This document shows, piece by piece, positions 33,477-42,142 of a stretch of 64,000 bases of DNA. A program made the position numbers and the translations under genes. Location: positions 348,894 to 412,893 of the forward strand of contig JALHMB010000007.1 of the NCBI GenBank assembly GCA_022844275.1, given 5' to 3'. The notes under the pieces are model-generated. The model was given only the letters and a program-made list of their open reading frames with translations. It did no database searches and was not told the origin of the DNA. This stretch comes from Hyphomicrobiaceae bacterium. GTDB taxonomy: Bacteria; Pseudomonadota; Alphaproteobacteria; Rhizobiales; Hyphomicrobiaceae. How positions within the stretch are numbered: position 1 is the stretch's first letter; every line of letters starts with the position of its first letter.

Positions 33477-34826
33477 ATGACCGACCCGCAAATTGGCATG
33501 ATGATGCTGGGATTGTTCATCTTCATCATCATGCTTGGTTTCCCGATCGCCTTCACCCTGATCGCCATGGGCGTTGGCTTCGGCTACTACGCTTACTTCG
33601 TGCCGGGACAGGCGTTCTTCGAGAATCGAGTGTTCACGCTGCTCGTGCAGAAGACGTTTGAAGTGACATCGAACGATACGCTGATCGCCGTCCCTCTATT
33701 CCTGTTCATGGGGTATCTCGTCGAACGGGCCAACATTCTCGATCGACTGTTCCACGCGCTGCAGATCTCGATGTCGCGCGTGCCCGGGGCGCTTGCCGTG
33801 GCGACGATGATCACCTGCGCGATGTTCGCGACGGCAACCGGCATCGTCGGCGCCGTGGTCACGCTGATGGGGCTGCTCGCCCTCCCAGCCATGCTACGCG
33901 CGGGGTACGACGTGAAGCTCTCCTCGGGCGTCGTCTGCGCTGGCGGCTGCCTCGGCATCCTCATCCCGCCGAGCATCCTGCTCATCGTTTACGCAGCGAC
34001 CGCGGGTGTGTCGGCGGTCAAGCTGTACGCTGCCGCATTCATACCTGGATTCCTGCTTGCCGGATTTTACATCGCCTACATCATCATCCGAGCGATCATA
34101 AATCCCGCGCTCGCACCCAAGCTGCCGAGAGAGCAAACCGATATCCCAATCGGTGAGGTCGTGAAGGCGCTCGCCACCTCTTTCCTGCCGCTCGCAGCAC
34201 TCATCGTCTGCGTCCTCGGCGCCATTTTGTTCGGCCTTGCCACACCCTCGGAGGCAGCGGCTGCCGGCGCGCTGGCCAGTCTCGTGCTCGCGGCCGTTTA
34301 TCGCGCGCTCAATTACGAGATGTTGAAGGAATCCGTCTATCTGACGGCCCGCGCCTCGGCGATGGTGTGCTATCTGTTCATCGGCTCGTGGACGTTCTCG
34401 TCGGTCTTCGCGCTGCTGGGTGGCCAGCAGGTGATCGAGAGCTTCATCCTCGGCCTCAACCTCAGCCCGACGATGTTCCTCATTCTTACTCAGGTGATCA
34501 TCTTCCTTCTCGGATGGCCGCTCGAGTGGACGGAAATCATCGTGATTTTTGTGCCGATCTTCCTGCCGCTACTGGATGACTTCGGCATCAACCCTATCTT
34601 CTTCGGCATCCTGGTGGCGCTCAATACTCAGACGGCTTTCAATACGCCGCCTGTTGCGATGGCTGCCTTCTATCTCAAAGGAGTTGCGCCACCACAGGTT
34701 CAGCTCACGCATATCTTCCGAGGCGCGCTGCCATTCGTTTACATGGTGTTCCTGACCATGATCCTGGTCTACATCTTCCCCGGCATCGCGCTCTGGCTGC
34801 CTGAATATCTCTATGGCTCACGCTAA
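33477..34826 (+). CDS. TRAP transporter large permease (DctM family)
   Basis: 449 residues, the usual DctM length, with about 12 hydrophobic segments. Family motifs are VPLFLFMGYLVERANILDRLF, MFATATGIVGAVVTLMGLLALPAML, GVVCAGGCLGILIPPSILLIVYA and LNTQTAFNTPPVAMAAFYLKG. It carries the ion-coupled transport path. The 2-bp gap to the small permease and the amidase gene 29 bp downstream indicate a single operon, so the imported compound may be an amide or its acid product. Confidence 0.94.
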   Translation: MTDPQIGMMMLGLFIFIIMLGFPIAFTLIAMGVGFGYYAYFVPGQAFFENRVFTLLVQKTFEVTSNDTLIAVPLFLFMGYLVERANILDRLFHALQISMSRVPGALAVATMITCAMFATATGIVGAVVTLMGLLALPAMLRAGYDVKLSSGVVCAGGCLGILIPPSILLIVYAATAGVSAVKLYAAAFIPGFLLAGFYIAYIIIRAIINPALAPKLPREQTDIPIGEVVKALATSFLPLAALIVCVLGAILFGLATPSEAAAAGALASLVLAAVYRALNYEMLKESVYLTARASAMVCYLFIGSWTFSSVFALLGGQQVIESFILGLNLSPTMFLILTQVIIFLLGWPLEWTEIIVIFVPIFLPLLDDFGINPIFFGILVALNTQTAFNTPPVAMAAFYLKGVAPPQVQLTHIFRGALPFVYMVFLTMILVYIFPGIALWLPEYLYGSR

Positions 34827-34855
34827 CTGGTGACCATGACGCGAGGACATGACAC

Positions 34856-36250
34856 ATGAGGCACTCGGAACTTGGCGTGGCGGATGCGGCAGCGGCGATC
34901 CGCGATGGCCGCATCTCGTCTGTCGAGCTCGTCGAGGACAGCCTCAGCCGCGTGCAAGAGGTCGATAGCCCCATTCAGGCGTGGGCCTTTCTCGATCCCG
35001 AGCACGCGCGGCGCCAGGCGCAGATGGCCGATCATCGGCGGATGGCCGGCCTGACACTCGGGCCTCTGCACGGCGTGCCCGTGGGTATCAAGGACATCTT
35101 CGATACGGCCGACTACCCGACGGAGTTTGGCTCGGCGCTCTGGCGTGGCCGGACGCCGCGTACGGATGCGGCTGCCGTCGCGCGTCTGCGCGCTGCCGGC
35201 GCGGTTATCCTCGGCAAGACCGTGACGACCGAGTATGCGTACTTCCATCCTGGCAAGACGCGAAACCCTCATGATCCCACCCGCACACCCGGCGGATCGT
35301 CGAGCGGATCGGCAGCCGCCGTCGCAGCCGGAATGGTGCCAGCCGCCATCGGCTCGCAGACGAACGGCTCCGTCATCCGCCCGGCGGCATTCTGCGGTGT
35401 GGTCGGCTTCAAGCCCACTCATGGGCTGATTCCACGCACGGGTGCGATGCTGCTTTCACGCGCCCTCGATCATGTCGGCGTCTTCGCGCGCTCAGTCGTC
35501 GACGCGGCACTGGTCGCGGATGTGCTCGCGGGCTACGACGGGGAAGACCCTGACACGCGCCCGATCGCAGCCCCCCAACTCGCGACGACTGCTGCTAGCG
35601 AGCCACCGTTGCCGCCTCGCCTCGCCTTTGTGAAAGGGCCGGCGTGGAAGGCCGCCGAACCTGTACTTGAGGAGGCGTTCTCGGAGCTCGTCGACGCGCT
35701 CGGCGATATTGTCCAGCCGGTTGATATCGGCGCCTCATTCGATCGCGGGATCGATTTTCACGGTATCGTCATGGGCAGCGACATGGCGCACAACTTCCGC
35801 CGTGATCTCGGCAAGGGCGGCGACGCGCTAAGCCAGCAGCTTCGCGATCTCCTCAGGCGAGGCCAGCAGTACACGGCGCACGACTATCTCGAGGCGATCG
35901 CTGCCGCCGAGACCTACAATCGGATGCTCGACGACCTGTTCAACGAGTACGATGCCATTCTGACAGCTTCGGCGCCAGGAGAGGCACCTGTCGGCACCGC
36001 CACCGGCAATCCGATTTTCTGCTCGCTCTGGACATACCTCGGCACGCCGGCCGTCTCGCTGCCGCTGCTCGAAGGTCCGAACGGAATGCCGATCGGCGTC
36101 CAGCTCATCGGCCGGCGCGGCAACGATGCTCGCCTGCTCAGGACTGCGCGCTGGCTGTCTCGTCACCTCGCGGGAGGCGCCAAGCGTCCGAAATCGCCGT
36201 CGTCAGCGAAAGGCTCTAGCCGCCGCAGCGGCCAAAGGAGGCCAAAGTGA
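34856..36250 (+). CDS. amidase-signature hydrolase
   Basis: 464 residues. The triad Lys is in [15 protein letters not shown], the cis-Ser in [15 protein letters not shown] and the nucleophile in [16 protein letters not shown]. It should cleave an amide, ureide or similar bond. The position directly behind a TRAP importer suggests the substrate or product enters by that system. The C-terminal tail is basic and Ser-rich ([22 protein letters not shown]). Its stop codon overlaps the GTG start of a small membrane protein. Confidence 0.9.
   Translation: MRHSELGVADAAAAIRDGRISSVELVEDSLSRVQEVDSPIQAWAFLDPEHARRQAQMADHRRMAGLTLGPLHGVPVGIKDIFDTADYPTEFGSALWRGRTPRTDAAAVARLRAAGAVILGKTVTTEYAYFHPGKTRNPHDPTRTPGGSSSGSAAAVAAGMVPAAIGSQTNGSVIRPAAFCGVVGFKPTHGLIPRTGAMLLSRALDHVGVFARSVVDAALVADVLAGYDGEDPDTRPIAAPQLATTAASEPPLPPRLAFVKGPAWKAAEPVLEEAFSELVDALGDIVQPVDIGASFDRGIDFHGIVMGSDMAHNFRRDLGKGGDALSQQLRDLLRRGQQYTAHDYLEAIAAAETYNRMLDDLFNEYDAILTASAPGEAPVGTATGNPIFCSLWTYLGTPAVSLPLLEGPNGMPIGVQLIGRRGNDARLLRTARWLSRHLAGGAKRPKSPSSAKGSSRRSGQRRPK
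36234..36241 (+). promoter_or_regulatory. strong ribosome-binding site deciding a GTG start
   Basis: AAAGGAGG lies 5 bases before the GTG at 36247, inside the end of the amidase gene. It is nearly a full anti-16S match and is the main support for the small overlapping gene. Confidence 0.8.
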
Positions 36251-36417
36251 CCAACTTCATCACGGGGATCATCGGCATTGCGATGGTCATCGGATTTCTG
36301 AGTTTCATGCTCATCTGGGTGCCCGCCCCGCCCCTGATCATTATCGTCGTCTTTGTCATGGGGCTGCTGATCTACGATTTCTCGAAATCACTGCGATCGG
36401 GTGGCAACGGCGGCTGA
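36247..36417 (+). CDS. 56-residue two-helix membrane protein
   Basis: GTG start overlaps the amidase stop (GTGA) behind a near-perfect AAAGGAGG. The protein begins [20 protein letters not shown] and has two hydrophobic segments (about 5-24 and 28-45) joined by WVPAPP, then a polar tail YDFSKSLRSGGNGG. It is the last gene of the TRAP/amidase operon, 20 bp before the terminator. No family is recognised. A role as a small accessory subunit of the transporter is only inferred from position. Confidence 0.72.
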   Translation: MTNFITGIIGIAMVIGFLSFMLIWVPAPPLIIIVVFVMGLLIYDFSKSLRSGGNGG

Positions 36418-36436
36418 ATGACCGCGCGGAAATGTG

Positions 36437-36471
36437 AAGGGAGCCCGCGGCATAGCCGGGGCTCCCTTTAT
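36437..36471. terminator. bidirectional terminator between convergent genes
   Basis: AAGGGAGCCCGCGGC (36437-36451), three-base loop, then GCCGGGGCTCCCTT with one internal mismatch, followed by TATT. It ends the TRAP/amidase operon and lies 20 bp past the stop of the minus-strand OmpA-like gene. Confidence 0.85.
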
Positions 36472-36490
36472 TGCGTCTGCGTCAATCAAT

Positions 36491-38128
36491 CTAGCGGTCG
36501 CGGAACTCGCCGAGCAACGGCGTGATGCGACGGAAGGCGACGCGACGGTTCAGTCGCTCAGGCGCCTCCGTCTGGACCTTCAGGTACTGCTCGCCGTAAC
36601 CTTGCGTGACTAGGTTCTCGATCGGAATGCCGAATTCGTAGACGAGAATGTCGGCAACGGCCTCGGCGCGGCGGTCGGACAGCGTGAGGTTGTCCTCATC
36701 CGATCCGACCGCGTCCGTATGGCCTTCGACCATGAACACCTCGGCCTCATTGCGCTCCAGCATCCGCTGAACGATTCGCGCGAGGCGCTCGAGCTTCGGA
36801 TACTGGTCTTGCGCGACCTCGAACGAGCCGAACTCGAAGCTCACCGTATCAAGGTCGATGCGGCGCATGTAGTCGCGCAGTGATGCGCTGTAGCGGATCT
36901 CGTCTAGCGAATAGCCGCGCTCGAGACGGCCGACCGGCGGCGCCGACAGCGCCTCGTAGAGATCATCGTCCGACGCATCCTCGTAATCGACGATATAGCG
37001 GTCGCGCGGGATCGAGATGTGCGGCGGCGCGAGCGCCAGACCTACGCCAACTCCCAGCGCTCCGACGCCAATGCCGATGCCGACATTGCGATAGAAGCGA
37101 CGGTTGTCGATGAAGACGACCTCACGCCCGCCACGATCGCGGCGCCAGCGGCGCAGGATGCGACCGTTGCGGTCCACCTCGGTATAGACCCGCGAACCGT
37201 CAGGACGCTCGAACCATGTCTCGCGGCGACCTTCGCCAAGATCTCGCGACCGCGCATTCGGACTGAAGCGCTCGAAGGCGCGGCCCTCGTCGCGGCGGAT
37301 GACCATCCGGCCCTGGTCGCGAATGATGACGCGGTTGCCCGGCTCCTCGATCACGCGGCGGCCACCTTCGACTCGCTCGACACGGCCGCGTTTCACGTCA
37401 TCCAGACGCTCGGGGCCGACGCGCGCCGGCCGCTGCCCGCGGCCCTCTCTCTGTCCATCGCCGCCGCCGAAGCGCGGCGGCCCGTCGCCTGGACGTCCGT
37501 CACGCAGAGCCCCGCGCTCACGCTCCGGCTGCTGCCCGAAGCGATCACGATCGGGACTACCGCGGTCGGGGCCAGCGTCGCGGCGCTCGCGTGATTGATC
37601 CGGCTGATCGGGACGGGCCTGCTCGGGACCGCGTCCGCGTCGACCATCATCACCACCTGGGGGCGGCGCGCGTCCGAAATCAGGACGTTGCGGTTGTTGC
37701 TGTGGCTGAATTTGCTGCTGCTGAGGCGCAGCGCGACGCGGCTGCTCAGGCGGCGGTATTGGCGCCGCGCGCTCACGTCTCTCCTCGCGCCGTTCGTCGC
37801 CGCGATCCTGACGTCCGGGCTGTATTCCACGCTGATCTTGCTGCGGCGGCGCCGACCGTTCGCCGGAACGTCCACGCTCTTGGCCGCGGTCTTGGCCACG
37901 CTCCTGAGGTCGTTCCTGGGGACGCTCTTGAGGGCGCTCCTGCCGCTGACGATCACCACCGCGCTGGCGACGCTCCTGCTCCTCCTTTTCCTTATCTCTC
38001 TCCTGCCCCCGCTGAGCCTGCGCCTTTGGCGCGGCCGGTCCGCCGGCTAGCCCGACCCAACTTGTTCCCGCGAGGGCGACTGTCATCGCCAGCGGCAGCA
38101 ACTTCGAACCCTTGGTACGTCGTGTCAT
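36491..38128 (-). CDS. OmpA-domain envelope protein with long disordered region
   Basis: 545 residues. Signal peptide about 1-39 (ending PKAQAQ). Residues about 40-250 are extremely rich in Arg, Gln, Glu, Asp, Gly and Pro with short tandem units such as QERPQERPQERG, so probably disordered. A Gly-rich hydrophobic helix (VGIGIGVGALGVGVGLALAPP) sits near 350. The C-terminal 120 residues are an OmpA peptidoglycan-binding domain, with FMVEGHTDAVGSDEDNLTLS and DRRAEAVADILVYEFGI. It probably tethers the envelope to peptidoglycan. It is divergent from the LLM enzyme gene with about 280 bp between. Confidence 0.88.
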   Translation of the reverse strand: MTRRTKGSKLLPLAMTVALAGTSWVGLAGGPAAPKAQAQRGQERDKEKEEQERRQRGGDRQRQERPQERPQERPQERGQDRGQERGRSGERSAPPQQDQRGIQPGRQDRGDERREERRERAAPIPPPEQPRRAAPQQQQIQPQQQPQRPDFGRAPPPGGDDGRRGRGPEQARPDQPDQSRERRDAGPDRGSPDRDRFGQQPERERGALRDGRPGDGPPRFGGGDGQREGRGQRPARVGPERLDDVKRGRVERVEGGRRVIEEPGNRVIIRDQGRMVIRRDEGRAFERFSPNARSRDLGEGRRETWFERPDGSRVYTEVDRNGRILRRWRRDRGGREVVFIDNRRFYRNVGIGIGVGALGVGVGLALAPPHISIPRDRYIVDYEDASDDDLYEALSAPPVGRLERGYSLDEIRYSASLRDYMRRIDLDTVSFEFGSFEVAQDQYPKLERLARIVQRMLERNEAEVFMVEGHTDAVGSDEDNLTLSDRRAEAVADILVYEFGIPIENLVTQGYGEQYLKVQTEAPERLNRRVAFRRITPLLGEFRDR

Positions 38129-38406
38129 TGCGATTTTGCCTTTGAATTTACCGGCTGTCGCGACACGGAACGTCCCACGTCGCCAGCATCCGTCGCATCG
38201 CGGCTACGAGGAAAAAGTGTCCGCCACATGTCTTTTCGAAGATTGGATCCCGAACCCGTCATCGCTCGCGGAAAAACTCCTTCGACGGGCGAAGCGTTCC
38301 CTCGCTATGCGGACACGGCAGGCCGCTGCTGAACGATTATCGTTTGACGCCTGTGTTCCCGCGTCACACGATCGCATCTGAACAAACATTCAGGGGAAAC
38401 GCCGCA

Positions 38407-39498
38407 ATGGGCAAAACGAAGTTCGGCATCTTCAGTCTCAGCCAGGTTCCCGACCTCACGCGCGTCGTCGAGGCCTTCGATGAGGATCTCGGCTACTTCG
38501 AGCGCGCCGAGGCATTGGGCTTCGACAGTGTCTGGATCGCTGAGCACCTTTTCTCGACGTACGGCCTCGTCACTTCAACTCAGGTGTATGCCGCTGCAAT
38601 AGCCCAGCGCACGAAGCGCATTCGCATCGGCATGGCCGTATGTGCGATCCCGTTCAATCATCCGCTCCGGACCGCCTCGGACTACGCACTGGTCGATGTG
38701 CTGTCGCACGGGCGGCTCGACTTCGGTGTCGGCCGTGCCTATCAGCCGCACGAGTTCGTCGGCCTCGGCCTGCCAATGGACCAGAGCCGCGCCATGCTCA
38801 CCGAGGGCGTGGACATCGTGCTCAAGTCGTGGACGCAGGAAAAGATTACCTACAAGGGTAAGTTCTGGAACATTCCAGAACCCGTCGAAGTGCTGCCGAA
38901 GCCCGTACAGAAGCCGCATCCGCCGATCTATCAGGCCACCATCAGTCCGGAGAGTTTCGAGCAGGCGGCCCGCGGCGGCTTCAATCTTCAGATGGCCTCG
39001 CCCTTCACGTATCGCACCTACCGCGAGACCTGGATGGACGAGCTCGAGAAGAGCTGCCGGCACTACGACGCCGTCTGCCGCGAGCTCGGAAAGGACCCGT
39101 CGAAGGCCGAGCGCATGATCCTGCTGCCGTTCTTCGTGCACGAGAACGCTGCGAAGGCGCGCGAGATCTACAGGCCGCATGTCGAATGGTTCTACGCGAA
39201 GGTCACAGCAAACCAGCTCGCCGGCGCGCCTCAGTCGGGGGAGATCAAGGGCTACGAACTAACCATGCGCGAGGGCAAGCGCACGCGCGAGATGGGTTAT
39301 CTCTCCTTCGACAAGCTCGTGGAGTATGGTGCGTGCATTGCCGATGATCCAGCGGGCTGCATCGCGAAGCTGAAAGACATGAAACGCCGCTTCGGTATCA
39401 CCGAGTTCGCGCTCTGGCTCAACATCGGCGGCATCGACAAGGCGCATGTCGATCGCGCCATGAAGCTCCTCGCAGATGAGGTCATGCCGCACGTTTAG
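38407..39498 (+). CDS. LLM-class flavin-dependent oxidoreductase
   Basis: 363 residues from the ATG at 38407, which follows CAGGGGAAACGCCGCA; the longer open frame upstream adds 21 residues not expected in the family. Bacterial-luciferase TIM barrel: FGIFSLSQVPDLTRVVEAFDE, LGFDSVWIAEHLFSTYG, LSHGRLDFGVGRAYQPHEF and the late FGITEFALWLNIGGID. It should use reduced FMN or F420 to oxidise a small substrate. Its stop is 14 bp from that of the convergent PBP-channel gene. Substrate unknown. Confidence 0.88.
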   Translation: MGKTKFGIFSLSQVPDLTRVVEAFDEDLGYFERAEALGFDSVWIAEHLFSTYGLVTSTQVYAAAIAQRTKRIRIGMAVCAIPFNHPLRTASDYALVDVLSHGRLDFGVGRAYQPHEFVGLGLPMDQSRAMLTEGVDIVLKSWTQEKITYKGKFWNIPEPVEVLPKPVQKPHPPIYQATISPESFEQAARGGFNLQMASPFTYRTYRETWMDELEKSCRHYDAVCRELGKDPSKAERMILLPFFVHENAAKAREIYRPHVEWFYAKVTANQLAGAPQSGEIKGYELTMREGKRTREMGYLSFDKLVEYGACIADDPAGCIAKLKDMKRRFGITEFALWLNIGGIDKAHVDRAMKLLADEVMPHV

Positions 39499-39512
39499 AT
39501 GCGGCTGCGCGC

Positions 39513-41846
39513 CTACTGCCCGACGATGCTCATGCCGTAGACGTAGTAGGCGGCGACGACGACGAGCGCTGGCACGATCGCGACGTGCAGGAACTCCAGC
39601 ACAGTCACCAGCCAACGCTGAGCCGCTATTACGGAATTCACTCTGAGGACCGTGATCGCGATCATCAGGCTCACCATCATGTAGTCGAATACGAAGATGC
39701 GGTCCGAGAGCGTCGCAGTGTCGGAATCGAGCTTCGGCAATGAGATATAGAGCGCGACCGCGGAGAGCAATGCCGTCACCTGGATTGCCACGATGGAATC
39801 GAAACGAGACATGGGAATGAAAATCGAGAGGTAGGCGATCCCGAGGATGAAGCCCAGTGGCACCACCACGCGGAGGAAATAGTCGGTCGTCTCGCGCCGC
39901 ATTTGCCAGACGAAGCTCGCCTTGTAGAAGGGCGCAACGCTCGCCTCGTGCGTGAAGGAATCGACGACCGGCACGAAGTCCTCGTCATAGCCAACGTAAT
40001 GCGCAATGGGGGCCCAGTTCTCCGTGAGCACGCGGGCATCGCGCAACGACACTGGCGGCGGCTGGACGATGAAGGCGGCATCGCTGCGGCGCGGCTGTAC
40101 TTCGATCGAGAAGCTTTGCGTGTCGAAAGGAAATGTTTCGAGCCGCGGCTCGAACAGGAAGCGTCCAACGACCTTGTAGACCTTCATGGATGCGGGATAG
40201 ATCCGCTCGGTGGCGCCGCCATGAAGTGGCTCGGCCGTGATCTGGCGCCCGTGCGTGCGCGGGTCGATATAGGCGTTTGCAAACTCGATCTCGCCGATGT
40301 CGATCGACTGATTGTCGTGAAACGACAGATAGAATTCCGCAAAGAACGTCTTCTCGTTGTCATCGACGTGGTGCGCCTTGACGAGGTCGATGTCCATGTA
40401 GAGCGTTTCGATCCGCCGGAATGTGCCGTCACGCGCGCGGCGGAACTGGATGGGCGCGAGTTGCAGCCGGCCGAGGCCGCGCGGCAGGATAATGATGAAC
40501 GGCGTGCGCGTTGCAGTGCGCGTCGAGGGATCGAAGGACCAGTTCTCGAACGTGCCGCGGAAGGCGCCGCGACCGACTGCGTAAGCAGTCGTTATCCGCG
40601 CCACGGCGCCTGCCCGTAGCGTTTCGACGCTGGCACTGCGATCGGCATTTCGCAGGACGCCAGCCAGCAGTGAGATCATGTCCGCATACCGGGCGCCATT
40701 CGCGATGGCGCGCATGTTGTTCGGCTCGAAGGGATCGCGTATGCCGCGAATATCCGGCCGTTCCTCGCACTCGCCCTTTGCCCAGCCCGGCGCACGCGCG
40801 TTCTTGCGCCCCTCGAAGATCCAGGGATTGGTGGGCGACAGCACGGCCAGCTTGCGCAGACGACCGTTGTAGAGCTCAGGCAAGTTGTCCCAGGCGAGCT
40901 GATAGAGCGGGCTCGGATAGGACATCGCTACCGCCGGTGGCAGAGCATCGATGCGGCCGCTGACAAACAACGCCGGCGTAACACCGGCAGTCTTGAGGGC
41001 GGCGATGACGTCCGCACCCGCCCGCGAACCAACCGCGAGATAGATGATGTCAGGCTGACGCTGGCTAAGGTCGGCGACAACCGCGGAGAGTTCTGCCGCG
41101 TTGGGCTTGCCATCGGTCAGGCGGATGCGGTGGTCGCCGTTGAGATTGCCGTCGCCAATCAGACTTACGAGACTTTCGCGCAGTGCTTCGCTGAAGACGG
41201 TGTCGGCGGTGCCGATGAAAGCCGGTCGCTTGAAGCCCATGCTGCGCGTGAAGGCTGCCATTACCGGCGCCCGCTCCTCGTCCTGAGAGGGACGCGTCGT
41301 GAACACGTTCGAATGGCCCGTGAAGATGCCACTCACCGAGATATCGGAGAGAAATGGGAGGTTGCTGCGGCGGATGTCCTCGCCGAGAGCATCGAACACG
41401 GCCTTGGCCCGCGTAGAATTCCCGAGCCCAATCATCCCGATCATGTTGCGATCCGCGAGCACGGCGCGCATGTTGGCGATCGCCTTGGCATCATTCCGCT
41501 GGTCGTCGAATATCTTGATCGCGATCGGCCGGCCAGCGACGCCGCCGCGCTGGTTGATGCGGGCCTGCTCTTCCGCTGCCAGCCGTCGCACGGCAGCGAT
41601 GTCGCCCGGATCGTGGCAAAGATCCTCGCGTGGCGGGCTCACGAAAAGCGCGACATGATACGGGGGCCCCTGGGCGGCCTCGGCCTCCTTGATCGCCGCC
41701 GCCGGATCAGCCGAACAGGCGACGCAAGCGAAGACCACGAGCGCCGACAGCGCCCAACACCACCCTTGCCCCCAACGCCGTGCGGCTCGGGCTCGAAAGC
41801 CGGCAGCAGCCACGCTCATTTCGCTACTCGCTTCCCGCGGGCGCAT
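39513..41846 (-). CDS. periplasmic-binding domain fused to a pentameric ligand-gated ion channel
   Basis: 777 residues. A signal/anchor (about 27-45) is followed by a type I periplasmic-binding domain (about 62-420), like those of branched-chain amino-acid ABC importers: INQRGGVAGRPIAIKIFDDQ, MIGMIGLGNSTRAKAVFDAL, DIIYLAVGSRAGADVIAALK. Residues about 478-650 form a beta-sandwich with EPRLETFPFDTQSFSIEV, the FPFD position (572-575) matching the Cys-loop region of pLGICs; the Cys pair is absent, as in other bacterial channels. Four membrane helices follow: M1 657-678 with VVPLGFILG, M2 683-703, the linker SLPKLDSDTATLSD, M3 715-736 and M4 749-771. It should be a ligand-gated ion channel with an added amino-acid-like sensor. 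Start ATG 41846, or MSV at 41819. It stands alone, convergent with an LLM gene. Confidence 0.88.
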   Translation of the reverse strand: MRPREASSEMSVAAAGFRARAARRWGQGWCWALSALVVFACVACSADPAAAIKEAEAAQGPPYHVALFVSPPREDLCHDPGDIAAVRRLAAEEQARINQRGGVAGRPIAIKIFDDQRNDAKAIANMRAVLADRNMIGMIGLGNSTRAKAVFDALGEDIRRSNLPFLSDISVSGIFTGHSNVFTTRPSQDEERAPVMAAFTRSMGFKRPAFIGTADTVFSEALRESLVSLIGDGNLNGDHRIRLTDGKPNAAELSAVVADLSQRQPDIIYLAVGSRAGADVIAALKTAGVTPALFVSGRIDALPPAVAMSYPSPLYQLAWDNLPELYNGRLRKLAVLSPTNPWIFEGRKNARAPGWAKGECEERPDIRGIRDPFEPNNMRAIANGARYADMISLLAGVLRNADRSASVETLRAGAVARITTAYAVGRGAFRGTFENWSFDPSTRTATRTPFIIILPRGLGRLQLAPIQFRRARDGTFRRIETLYMDIDLVKAHHVDDNEKTFFAEFYLSFHDNQSIDIGEIEFANAYIDPRTHGRQITAEPLHGGATERIYPASMKVYKVVGRFLFEPRLETFPFDTQSFSIEVQPRRSDAAFIVQPPPVSLRDARVLTENWAPIAHYVGYDEDFVPVVDSFTHEASVAPFYKASFVWQMRRETTDYFLRVVVPLGFILGIAYLSIFIPMSRFDSIVAIQVTALLSAVALYISLPKLDSDTATLSDRIFVFDYMMVSLMIAITVLRVNSVIAAQRWLVTVLEFLHVAIVPALVVVAAYYVYGMSIVGQ

Positions 41847-42142
41847 CTCGTGGCCGTTGCATTGCTGCCACCGCCCAAGACGTCAGCCCGTACAAGACCC
41901 GAAATTCAGTTCGTTTCGAAACCCCTCCGCCCGCCGGATGGCAGACGGCCGTCATTCTACTCCAGGAAATTGGGGCGAACACAGGTCAGTTCTGCGAAGA
42001 ATCGGCCGGATGTAGCCCTTATGCGAACGCGCACCAGCTCTGGTTTGAACCGCCCCCTGCTTCAGAATACAGTCACCAGCCTTGCCCGTCGGCCGAGCGA
42101 GTTGACGGGCTGACGCATATGTCATGGGAGCGGATTGGGCCG

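Noticed and set aside
36880..38145. Several plus-strand frames opposite the OmpA-like gene
   Set aside because: The Arg/Gln/Glu repeat region lacks stops in all frames, giving artificial open frames; the OmpA domain is only on the minus strand.
41780..42142. N-terminal extension of the ThDP enzyme
   Set aside because: The extension has Arg/Pro-rich non-family sequence and overlaps the start of the divergent channel gene; ThDP enzymes begin near residue MNGAES.
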